This document shows, piece by piece, positions 52,703 to 60,259 of a stretch of DNA of 64,000 bases. Source of the DNA: Actinomycetospora endophytica (GTDB taxonomy: Bacteria > Actinomycetota > Actinomycetes > Mycobacteriales > Pseudonocardiaceae); assembly GCF_021026375.1 (NCBI RefSeq), contig NZ_JAJNDB010000007.1:248001-312000 (forward strand), given 5' to 3'. How positions within the stretch are numbered: the first letter of the stretch is position 1; every line of letters starts with the position of its first letter. Position numbers and translations under genes: made by a program. The notes beneath the pieces are model-generated. The model had not been told where the DNA came from, did no database searches, and saw only the letters and a program-made list of their open reading frames with translations.

Positions 52703-53565
52703 GACACGAACCGCTGCCGCAGGTGCCCGATGCCGGTGCACCAGGACGTCAGCTCGTCGCCCTCGGCGAGGAAGCGCGGCGGCGTCATGCCCGCGCCGAT
52801 GCCCGACGGCGTGCCGGTGAAGATCACGTCGCCGGGCAGCAGCGTCACGATCGCCGAGAGCTTCGCGACCAGCGCCGGGACCGAGAAGATCATGGCCGAG
52901 GTCCGGCCCTTCTGGACGCTCTCGCCGTTGACCAGGCAGCCCAGCTCGAGGTCGTCGGGGTCGATCCCGTCCGCCCGGAGCTCGTCGGTGGTGACCAGGG
53001 CCGGGCCGACGGGGGAGAAGCCGGGGAACGACTTGCCCATCCCGAACTGCGGCGGGGGTGCCGCGAACTGGGCGACCCGGTCGGAGAGGTCCTGGCCCAG
53101 CGTGAGGCCGGCGACGTGGTCCCAGCCGTCGGCCTCGGCGACCCGGTGCCCGCCCGCCCCGATCACCGCGACCAGCTCGACCTCCCAGTCGACGTTCCCG
53201 CCGGTCAGCCGGACGTCGCCGCGCGGGCCGGTGAAGCTGGACGCGTACTTGGTGAACACGACGGGTTCGTTCGGCAGCTCGAAGCCGGACTCGGCGGCGT
53301 GGTCGCGGTAGTTCAGGCCGATCGCGAAGACCTGGGTCGGGCGTGGGGTGACGGGCCCGAGCGCCGTCGGGTCGAGCGGTGCCGCCGAGGTGAACGACGC
53401 GGCCGCGGCCCAGGCCCGCAGCTCGTCCCACCGGGCGTAGACCGCCTGCGGGTCGGCGTCGAACCGGCCCCCGGAGGCGTCCGCGACGTCGATCCCGCGG
53501 GGCTCGTCGGGATCGGTGCCGGGCTCGAGCAGGGTGAGCCGGCCGCTGACAGTGGTGATTCGCAT
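52699..53565 (-). CDS. Fumarylacetoacetate hydrolase family protein
   Basis: The 288-residue protein matches the FAH family: FAIGLNYRDHAAESG, FTKYASSFTGP, DWEVELVAVIG (metal-binding Glu residues), GQDLSDRV, SFPGFSPVGPALVTTDEL and DVIFTGTPSGIG. FAH-family members act as hydratases, decarboxylases or hydrolases of oxo-acids from aromatic breakdown. ATG 53565 follows GGAGG. In the cluster it would process the ring-cleavage product. Confidence 0.9.
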   Translation of the reverse strand: MRITTVSGRLTLLEPGTDPDEPRGIDVADASGGRFDADPQAVYARWDELRAWAAAASFTSAAPLDPTALGPVTPRPTQVFAIGLNYRDHAAESGFELPNEPVVFTKYASSFTGPRGDVRLTGGNVDWEVELVAVIGAGGHRVAEADGWDHVAGLTLGQDLSDRVAQFAAPPPQFGMGKSFPGFSPVGPALVTTDELRADGIDPDDLELGCLVNGESVQKGRTSAMIFSVPALVAKLSAIVTLLPGDVIFTGTPSGIGAGMTPPRFLAEGDELTSWCTGIGHLRQRFVS

Positions 53566-53586
53566 GCTGGAGGTCCTCCCGACCCG

Positions 53587-54818
53587 TCAGACCAGCGCCG
53601 TCACGCCGTCGGTCAGGCCCAGCAGGGCCCGGCCGTACACCTCGGTCGAGATCGCCGGGCTGATCACCGCGTGGCGCGACGCGACCTCCGAGTCCCGCCA
53701 GATCCGCTGCAGCGGGCTGGTCTCCGCGAACGACGACGCGCCGTGGGCCGAGACGAGCACGCGGATGGCCTCGCGGGCGTTCTCGATCGCCGCGCCCGTG
53801 TCCATCCGGACGCGGGCCCGCGCCGCGTAGTCGGGATAGACGCCGTCGACGGCGGCCTGGTCGATGTCGGCGGCCGCGCGGTAGGCGAACAGGTGGGCCG
53901 CGTCGACCAGCGAGGCGGCCTTGGCACCGCGAGCTGCACCGTCGGCGCCTCGGTCTGGACCTCGTAGAACGTGTACGAGATCGAGCGCTTCGGCGCCTTC
54001 TCGATCACCAGGTCCAGCGCGGCCTGGGCGAGCCCGAGCTGCGGGCCGGCCAGCACGAGCGCCGCGACCGGGATGAATGCCGAGCGGTAGAGCGCCTCGT
54101 CGGTGTGCTCCGTGGCGTAGCGGCCGCCGATCGCCGCCGGGATCGAGATCACCCGGTGGCCGGGGACGAAGACATCCCGGGCGACGAGCGTGTTCGACCC
54201 GGTCCCGCGCATGCCGGCGACGTACCAGGTGTCGGAGATCGACAGCTCGCTCATCGGCACCAGCGCCAGGCCCTGGTCGACGATCTCGCCGCGCTCGTCG
54301 GGCACCGGGAACCCGACGACGGCCCACTGCGCGTGCAGGCAGCCCGATGCCCAGCCCCAGGACCCGGACAGGCGGTACCCGGCCTCGACCCGCGTCGCCT
54401 CGCCGGTCGGGGCGAGCACGCCGGCGATGCGGTCACCCGGGGAGTCCGCCCAGAGATCGCGCTGCGCCCGGTCCGGATAGAGACCGGCGAAGAAGGAGCA
54501 GACGTTCATCAGCGTCGCGGCCCACGACGTCGAGCCGCAGCCGCGGGCGAGCTCGCGGGAGACCTCGAGCTTGGTGCGCATGTCGGTCTCGAGCCCGCCG
54601 AGCCGCCGCGGCTTCATGATCGCGAACAGGTCGGCCCGGTCGATCAGCTCGATGTTCTCCTCGACCACCCGACGGTCGGCCTCGGTCTGCGCGGCGTTGC
54701 GGGCGAGCACCGGGACGATCTCGCGGGCCCGTCCGACGAGCTCCGCGCGCAGGGCACGGGCCTCGTCGGACGTGCCGGGACGGTCGAGCGAGCAGTCGGA
54801 CATCGACGTCGAGGACAT
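53587..54818 (-). pseudogene. Acyl-CoA-dehydrogenase-like flavin monooxygenase (HsaA type), frameshifted
   Basis: From ATG 54818 (GGAGG upstream) the frame encodes an acyl-CoA-dehydrogenase-fold protein: GLETDMRTKLEVSRELARGCGSTSWAATLMN, WGWASGCLHAQWAVVGFPV and DVFVPGHRVI. This resembles HsaA-like two-component flavin hydroxylases. Near 53927 (after EAPTVQLA) the family similarity jumps to another frame, which continues KAASLVDAAHLFAYRAAADIDQAA to a stop at 53587. One base is missing there. Restored, the protein would be about 410 residues, the normal length. The rest is intact, so the break is recent or a sequencing error. Confidence 0.75.
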
Positions 54819-54869
54819 GCGGGCACCTCCGGTCGGTGGTCACGGACGGCGTGACCTGCGCCACGCTCG

Positions 54870-54899
54870 ACGCTAGGGCGCTAAGTTATAAGTTGTCAA
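54870..54899 (-). promoter_or_regulatory. Promoter of the catabolic cluster
   Basis: On the minus strand TTGACA (54899-54894) and TAGCGT (54875-54870) are 18 bases apart and about 50 bases before the monooxygenase start. The AAGTTATAAGTTG words that overlap the spacer may be part of the GntR site. Confidence 0.6.
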
Positions 54900-54938
54900 T
54901 CTGCGCTACGCTGCTCCGCGTACCGGGAGATCACGGGG

Positions 54939-55676
54939 GTGGGCGTGGCGGGCGATGCGGGTTCCGGGGTGCGGTCGGTGGCCTCGCGCAAGGCCTCGGC
55001 GGTCGACCTCGTGCTGCACGAGATCCGGCGCTCGATCCTGTCCGGCGAGCTGCCGCCCGGGCAGCCGTTCACGGTCCCGGCGCTGACCGAACAGCTCGGC
55101 GTCAGCCACGTCCCGGTCCGTGAAGCGCTACGCCAGCTCGAGGCCCAGGGGCTGATCACCCTGAGCCCGTCGCGCAGCGCGATGGTCACCCCGCTCGACG
55201 CGGACGACCTGCGCGCGATCTACCGGCTCCGGATCACCGTGGAGCCCGAGCTCGCCGCGCTCTCTGCGCCCGGCCGGACCGACGCCGAGGTCGACGAGCT
55301 CGACCGGATGGTCCGCGCGACCTTCGGCGAGGTGCTCGGCGAGGCGTTCTGGGCGCCGCACCGGGAGTTCCACGCCGCGATGATCGAGCCGGCCGCCAGC
55401 GGCTGGGACCGCCGGATGCTCGCCCCGCTGTGGGACGCCTCGGAGCGCTACACGCGGCTGGTCTTCGACCCCGTCGGCGCCCCGGAGTCGTTCGCCGCGC
55501 ACCGGGCGCACGCCCACGACGAGCTCGTGCGCGCCGCCCGCTCCCGCGACCAGGAGCAGGTCCGGGCCGCCGTGCGCGAGCACCTCGAGAACAACCTCGC
55601 GACCATGCTCGAGGGGATGCGCTCGCTGGACGCGACCCGTCGTCGGGAGTGGAGCGGGCAGGACGCCACGGCGTGA
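54939..55676 (+). CDS. GntR family (FadR/VanR type) regulator
   Basis: The 245-residue protein has the winged helix with IRRSILSGELPPGQPFTVPALTEQLGVSHVPVREALRQLEAQGLI and an FCD ligand domain (LRITVEPELAALS, HREFHAAMI, HDELVRAARSRD). It is divergent from the minus-strand catabolic cluster, with promoters in the 120 bases between, so it should control that cluster. FCD regulators bind small acids, often pathway intermediates. Confidence 0.93.
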   Translation: MGVAGDAGSGVRSVASRKASAVDLVLHEIRRSILSGELPPGQPFTVPALTEQLGVSHVPVREALRQLEAQGLITLSPSRSAMVTPLDADDLRAIYRLRITVEPELAALSAPGRTDAEVDELDRMVRATFGEVLGEAFWAPHREFHAAMIEPAASGWDRRMLAPLWDASERYTRLVFDPVGAPESFAAHRAHAHDELVRAARSRDQEQVRAAVREHLENNLATMLEGMRSLDATRRREWSGQDATA

Positions 55677-55756
55677 ACCGGACGGCGCGTCGCAGACCCG
55701 GCGAAACCCCCGTTGACCAGCAGGGATGTCCCAGGGAGCGGGTGTAGCTTGCGGGC

Positions 55757-56635
55757 GTGTCCGATCAGTGGGACGGCCGGGGCCTGCCTCCGGTCGCCGC
55801 CGAGCGGGTGCGTCGTGCCGCGTCGGGCGGTCCGTGGACCTCGATGCTGACCGTGCCCTCGGCCGCCGGGCTCTCGGCCACCGAGTTCGAGCCGGTCGGC
55901 GAGGTGATGGGCTCGATCGTCGAGAACATCGGCTGGCGTGGGTACGGCGGCTGCGGGGCGTGGGGCGGCGGGTTCGGCGGCCCGTTGGGCCCGATGACCC
56001 CGGTGCCCGCCTTCGCGCCCTACGTCGACGCGTTGCGCCACGGCTACGACACCGCGCTGCACCGCATGCAGCTCGAGGCCTCCGGGATCGGCGCGGACGG
56101 CGTCGTCGGGGTGACCCTCGCCGCGACGCCGTTCGACCAGGGCAGCCGCGAGTTCACCGCGCTCGGCACCGCCGTCCGGTCCCGCCGTGCGCACGACCGC
56201 CCGCCGCGGCCGTTCTGCACCGAGCTGGCCGGTCAGGACGTGGCGAAGCTCCTCGGGGCGGGCTGGCTGCCGGTCAGCATCGCCTACGGGATCGCGATGC
56301 TCGTCCGCCACGACGACATGCGGACGCGCAACCAGGTGTCCTGGATGGGCGGGAACACCGAGGTCACCGGTTACACCCAGCTCGTGACGGCGGCCCGCGC
56401 CCAGGCCCGCAAGGACTTCGCCGGGCGCATCCGGGCGATCGGCGCCGAGGGCGCGATCGTCTCCGCGATGGGCGTGGGCATGCACGAGATCGAACCGTCC
56501 GAGAACCACCGCGACCACATCGCCGAGGCCACCGTCTTCGGCAACGCCCTGCTCGCCGTCGACCATCCGACGACCCCCGCGACCACGTCGTCGTTGACGT
56601 TCCTGCCCCTGCGCCCCACCCGGGAGACCTCGTGA
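55757..56635 (+). CDS. Tandem YbjQ-like (heavy-metal-binding domain) protein
   Basis: The 292-residue protein has two YbjQ-type modules. The first (about 28-145) has GEVMGSIVENIGWRGYGG, DALRHGYDTALHRMQLEASGIGADGVVGV and FTALGTAV. The second (about 150-275) has FCTELAGQDVAKLLGAGWLPV and a degenerate copy. A Gly/Trp-rich GCGAWGGGFGGPLGP insertion is unusual. YbjQ proteins form ring-shaped oligomers of unknown function; metal binding is assumed from the family name only. TAGCTT ends six bases before the GTG. Confidence 0.82.
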   Translation: MSDQWDGRGLPPVAAERVRRAASGGPWTSMLTVPSAAGLSATEFEPVGEVMGSIVENIGWRGYGGCGAWGGGFGGPLGPMTPVPAFAPYVDALRHGYDTALHRMQLEASGIGADGVVGVTLAATPFDQGSREFTALGTAVRSRRAHDRPPRPFCTELAGQDVAKLLGAGWLPVSIAYGIAMLVRHDDMRTRNQVSWMGGNTEVTGYTQLVTAARAQARKDFAGRIRAIGAEGAIVSAMGVGMHEIEPSENHRDHIAEATVFGNALLAVDHPTTPATTSSLTFLPLRPTRETS

Positions 56636-57468
56636 CCGAGTCCGACGCACCCACCGCGACGGGAGTCCCGTCCGACGCCATGCGCCGGCTGGCCCACATG
56701 CGGCCCGGCCAGGCGACGAGCATGTTCACCTCGGACCTCTCGGTGAACGAGTTCCTGCTGGTGCGCGAGGCCGGGTTCCGGCCGTTGGGGCTGGTCCTGG
56801 GCTCGAGCATCTACCACGTGGGCTTCCAGGTGGGCCGCTGGGGGAAGAACCAGGAGCTCGACACGCTCTCGCAGGCGATGTACCACGCCCGCGAGCTCGC
56901 GATGACCCGCATGGAGGCCGAGGCCGACCAGCTCGGCGCCGACGGGATCGTCGGGGTGCGGCTCGACATCGAGTTCAAGGAGTTCGGCAACGATCTCGCC
57001 GAGTTCATCGCCGTCGGGACCGCGGTCTCGGCGGAGAGCGCGCCGCCGGAGGGCGGGTCCTGGCGCAACGTCCACCGTCAGCCCTTCACCTCCGACCTCT
57101 CCGGGCAGGACTTCTGGACGCTGATCCAGGCCGGATACGCCCCGCTCGGCATGGTGATGGGCACCTGCGTCTACCACATCGCGCACCAGGGGATGTTCCG
57201 CGCGATGAGCAACATCGGGCAGAACGTCGAGCTGCCGCAGTACACCGAGGGGCTCTACGACGCCCGCGAGCTCGCCATGAGCCGCATGCAGGCCGAGGCC
57301 GAGGCGCTGCACGCCGAGGGCATCGTCGGGGTCCGGTTGCGGGCGCACGGTCACCGCTGGGGCGGGCACACGACGGAGTTCTTCGCGATCGGCACCGCGG
57401 TCCGCCCGCTGCGCGCCGACCACCACATCCCGACCCCGCAGCTCGTGCTGCCGCTGACGGACGGGTGA
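56632..57468 (+). CDS. Second tandem YbjQ-like protein
   Basis: The 278-residue protein again has two modules, each with FTSDLSVNEFLLVREAGFRP or FTSDLSGQDFWTLIQAGYAP, a G-x-V-x-GS/TC turn, a YHARELAMTRMEAEADQLGADGIVGVRL type helix and an F-I-AVGTAV end. The modules are more alike than in the preceding gene. GTG 56632 overlaps that gene's stop (GTGA). The two proteins together hold four modules and could build a hetero-ring; this is inference. Confidence 0.82.
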   Translation: MTESDAPTATGVPSDAMRRLAHMRPGQATSMFTSDLSVNEFLLVREAGFRPLGLVLGSSIYHVGFQVGRWGKNQELDTLSQAMYHARELAMTRMEAEADQLGADGIVGVRLDIEFKEFGNDLAEFIAVGTAVSAESAPPEGGSWRNVHRQPFTSDLSGQDFWTLIQAGYAPLGMVMGTCVYHIAHQGMFRAMSNIGQNVELPQYTEGLYDARELAMSRMQAEAEALHAEGIVGVRLRAHGHRWGGHTTEFFAIGTAVRPLRADHHIPTPQLVLPLTDG

Positions 57469-57472
57469 GGGT

Positions 57473-57949
57473 ATGACGACGGGTCCCGACGACGGGGGTG
57501 GCGCCTTGGAGCCGCGCGCGTCCGGTGCGGGCGGGGTGGAGCCGACCGGCCTCGGTCCGATGGCCGACGTGGCCGTGCTCGCCCAGGCGCTGCGCACCGA
57601 CCGCGCCGACGTCGCCTCCTACGCCCGGGTGCTCTCCGGTGCCCTCGGGGATGCGCTCCCACCGGGGACCGTGCAGGTCGGCTACCGGCGGGGACTGTCC
57701 GACCGGCTCGCTGGGCGGGAGGGCCGCGCCGAGTCGGTACTGGTCCACGGCGAGGGCCGCGACCTGGAACTGCGGGCCGAGGGCGAGCGGGTGCACGCCG
57801 AGGTCCGGCGGGTGTCGGGCGGGGTCGTGATCAGCCGGCGCCGGGTCGACGTCGAGCAGTGGCTGCAGGCGCTGGCCGAGGACCTGTCCGCGATCGCCGC
57901 GCGTGACGCCTCGGCCCGGCAGGCGTTCGAGCGGTGGCTTCGCATGTGA
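57473..57949 (+). CDS. Hypothetical protein following the YbjQ pair
   Basis: The 158-residue protein starts four bases after the YbjQ stop. Its predicted beta-rich middle (VQVGYRRGLSDRLAGREGRAESVLVHGEGRDLELR) and VEQWLQALAEDLSAIAARDASARQAFERWLRM helices are not a family I recognise, although the end resembles proteins found beside YbjQ genes. No signal peptide. Stop TGA and final Arg-Met come from palindrome copy E. Confidence 0.7.
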   Translation: MTTGPDDGGGALEPRASGAGGVEPTGLGPMADVAVLAQALRTDRADVASYARVLSGALGDALPPGTVQVGYRRGLSDRLAGREGRAESVLVHGEGRDLELRAEGERVHAEVRRVSGGVVISRRRVDVEQWLQALAEDLSAIAARDASARQAFERWLRM

Positions 57950-57990
57950 ACAGATGTGGTCGCCCTGGCGACCACATTCGTTCACATGCG
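57941..57990. repeat. Palindromic repeat family 1, copy E (supplies both convergent stops)
   Basis: Arms 57942-57963 and 57968-57989 match at 20 of 22 positions around CCTG. Both ends read GCATGTGAAC inward, so each convergent gene ends Arg-Met-stop with its ATGTGA in the palindrome (57944-57949 and 57987-57982). The right flank GCGCGTCAGCGCG resembles the outer arm of the other copies. Confidence 0.88.
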
Positions 57991-58809
57991 CGTCAGCGCG
58001 TTCGGCGCGTCCCGCCGCCACACCAGCCGGTGCTCGACGAGCAGCGGCTCCCCGGCGAGCGGCCGCACGACCACCCCGGGCGGCACCCCACCCGCGAGTG
58101 AGCGCCGCTGGGTGATCCCGAACGCCACGCCGGAGACCACCAGCGGCACCAGCCGGTCGAGGCGCAGCGCCTCGTGGGTCGCGACGACGTCGGCGCCCCG
58201 CTCGCGCAGACCGGTGACGAAGCGGTCGTGCAGCCACGGGTTCACCGAGCGGGGCACGACGGCGAGGGGGCGTCCGGAGAGGGCGGTCGGGTCGAGTTCT
58301 GCGTGGTCGGCCAGCGGGTCGTCCGCGGCCAGCACGATCACCGCCTCCTCGCGCCCGACGAGCGCCGAGGCCAGCTCCGCCGACAGCTCCGGCTCCCACG
58401 CCCACCCGGCGTCGAGTCGTCCCTCGACGAGCGCGGTCAGCTGCTCGGGGCTCGACATCGGCACCGGGACGACGTGCACCGGCGGCACGGCCGCGGCGGC
58501 CCGCGTGAACAGGTCGGTGCCCAGGTCCTCGGCGTACCCGACGCGGAGCTCGGCGTGCCCCGTCGCGGCGTCCCTCGCACGACGCGCGGCCGCGATCGTC
58601 GCGCGCGCCTCGGGCAGGAACGCCTCACCCGCTGTCGTGAGCTCCACCCGACGGCTGGTGCGGCCGAACAACGGGGCGCCGAGCTCGCGCTCGAGGCGCC
58701 GGATCTGTTCGCTCACCGACTGCTGGCGCACGTGCATCCGGGCCGCGGCCCGCCCGAAGTGGCGCTCCTCGGCCACCGCGATCACGTACTCCAGCTGACG
58801 CAGCTCCAC
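57982..58809 (-). CDS. LysR family transcriptional regulator
   Basis: The 275-residue protein has the N-terminal helix-turn-helix MELRQLEYVIAVAEERHFGRAAARMHVRQQSVSEQIRRLERELGAPLFGR and a substrate-binding domain (LRVGYAEDLGTDLF, AVVPRSVNPWLHDRF). It is slightly short for the family. It is divergent from the SDR gene at 58908, with a palindromic T-N11-A site between. It should control that gene. Confidence 0.92.
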   Translation of the reverse strand: MELRQLEYVIAVAEERHFGRAAARMHVRQQSVSEQIRRLERELGAPLFGRTSRRVELTTAGEAFLPEARATIAAARRARDAATGHAELRVGYAEDLGTDLFTRAAAAVPPVHVVPVPMSSPEQLTALVEGRLDAGWAWEPELSAELASALVGREEAVIVLAADDPLADHAELDPTALSGRPLAVVPRSVNPWLHDRFVTGLRERGADVVATHEALRLDRLVPLVVSGVAFGITQRRSLAGGVPPGVVVRPLAGEPLLVEHRLVWRRDAPNALTRM

Positions 58810-58833
58810 CCGCGCTCCTTCGCTGACAGTGAT

Positions 58834-58852
58834 TGACAGGCTCAGCCTGTCA
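58834..58852. promoter_or_regulatory. LysR box TGACAGGC-TCA-GCCTGTCA
   Basis: A perfect 8+8-base palindrome with the T-N11-A pattern lies 24 bases upstream of the LysR start and 55 bases upstream of the SDR start, the expected place for the LysR protein's recognition site. Confidence 0.8.
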
Positions 58853-58907
58853 CAGCGTGGCGGAGACGGTCGTTGATCACGGGGCGTCCGGGGCGCGCAA
58901 TGGACTC

Positions 58908-59765
58908 ATGAAGACATGGTTCGTCACCGGCGCGTCCCGCGGCTTCGGGCGCGAGCTCACCGAGCAGCTCCTGGCCCGCGGGGATCGCGTCGCCGCCACC
59001 CTGCGACGCCCCGAGCAGCTCGACGACCTCGCCACGACCCACGGCGACCGGCTCTGGCGCGCGGCTCTCGACGTCACCGGCACCGACCGGCTCCACGCCG
59101 TCGTCGACGCCGCCTTCACCGAGCTCGGCCGGATCGACGTCGTCGTCTCCAACGCCGGCTCCGGGACGTTCGGGGCGGCGGAGGAGCTCACCGACGCGCA
59201 GGTCGAGGACATGCTCGCCGTCAACCTGACCGCGTCGATCCACCTCGCCCGATTCGCCGTTCCGCACCTGCGTGAGCAGGGCGGCGGGCTGCTCATGCAG
59301 GTCTCGAGCATGGGTGGGCAGATGTCGTTCCCGGCGTTCTCGCTCTACCACGCGTCGAAGTGGGGCATCGAGGGCTTCTACGAGGCGCTCGCGCCGGAGG
59401 TCGCGCCGTTCGGGATCCGGACCGTGCTCGTCGAGCCGGGGATGATCCGCACCTCCTTCTTCGACGCCGCCCAGCACGCCGACGAGCTCCCGGCCTACGA
59501 GCACCTGCACGGCCCGCGGATCTCCGTCGCGGACATGCCGGGCGACCAGGGCCGCGTCGTCGCCGCCATGATCGAGGCGGGGGAGCGGCCGGACCCGCCC
59601 CGGCGGTTGGTGCTCGGCTCCGACGCCCACCGGCTGATCACCGAGGCGCTGCGGGAGCGGTCGGCCGAGGTGGCGGCCCAGCGCGACACGGCGCCCCGGA
59701 CCGACCTCGTCCCGGGAGAGGTGACTGGTGGGCCCGACGGCGCCCGCGCCACGATGTGCGCATGA
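58908..59765 (+). CDS. Short-chain dehydrogenase/reductase
   Basis: From ATG 58908 the protein is 285 residues. The NAD(P) loop is WFVTGASRGFGREL, followed by NAGSGTFGAAEE, QVSSMGG (catalytic Ser) and SLYHASKWG (Tyr and Lys). VLVEPGMIRTSFF is typical of classical SDRs of about this length. Substrate unknown. The stop overlaps the lapA start (ATGA), so the three genes to 61342 may be one transcript. Confidence 0.92.
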   Translation: MKTWFVTGASRGFGRELTEQLLARGDRVAATLRRPEQLDDLATTHGDRLWRAALDVTGTDRLHAVVDAAFTELGRIDVVVSNAGSGTFGAAEELTDAQVEDMLAVNLTASIHLARFAVPHLREQGGGLLMQVSSMGGQMSFPAFSLYHASKWGIEGFYEALAPEVAPFGIRTVLVEPGMIRTSFFDAAQHADELPAYEHLHGPRISVADMPGDQGRVVAAMIEAGERPDPPRRLVLGSDAHRLITEALRERSAEVAAQRDTAPRTDLVPGEVTGGPDGARATMCA

Positions 59766-60244
59766 GCGAGCAGCCCGATCTCACCGCGCCGTCCCCCGCG
59801 GACGGCCCGACGACGCCGGGCTCGCCCGCGGTCCCGGAGTCCACGACGACGCGCCCGGTGGAGCGGGAGACCGATCGGCTGCCGGGTGGGACGGCGGGTG
59901 CGGGTGAGCTCTCGGACCCGACGTCGGGTGCGGTGGACCCGACGTCGGGCGCCGCTCCGACCCGCACGAGCACCGCCCCTCGGTCCGGGCCGGGCGTGAC
60001 CCGGATCGGCGGCGCCTGGGTCGGGCTGATCGTCGGCGCCGTGCTCCTCATCTTCCTGCTGATCTTCGTCCTGCAGAACCTCGGGCCGGCCCGGGTCTAC
60101 TTCCTGGGCTGGCAGGCGGAGCTGCCGCTCGGCATCTGGTTGCTGTTCGCGGCGATCGCCGGAGTGCTGCTCCTCGCGATCCCGGGACTGGCCCGCATGC
60201 TCCAGTGGCGACGGGCCTCGAAGGGCGGCAGAGCGCGACGGTGA
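59762..60244 (+). CDS. lapA: LapA-domain (DUF1049) membrane protein
   Basis: The 160-residue protein has 80 disordered Thr/Pro/Ser-rich residues, then two membrane helices (VGLIVGAVLLIFLLIFVLQNL and IWLLFAAIAGVLLLAIPGL) and a basic end. VLQNLGPARVYFLGWQAELPLG between the helices is the LapA/YciS hallmark. In enterobacteria LapA acts in lipopolysaccharide control; in actinobacteria the role is unknown. ATGA overlap with the SDR. Confidence 0.85.
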   Translation: MSEQPDLTAPSPADGPTTPGSPAVPESTTTRPVERETDRLPGGTAGAGELSDPTSGAVDPTSGAAPTRTSTAPRSGPGVTRIGGAWVGLIVGAVLLIFLLIFVLQNLGPARVYFLGWQAELPLGIWLLFAAIAGVLLLAIPGLARMLQWRRASKGGRARR

Positions 60245-60259
60245 GGGCAGGATGAGGGC

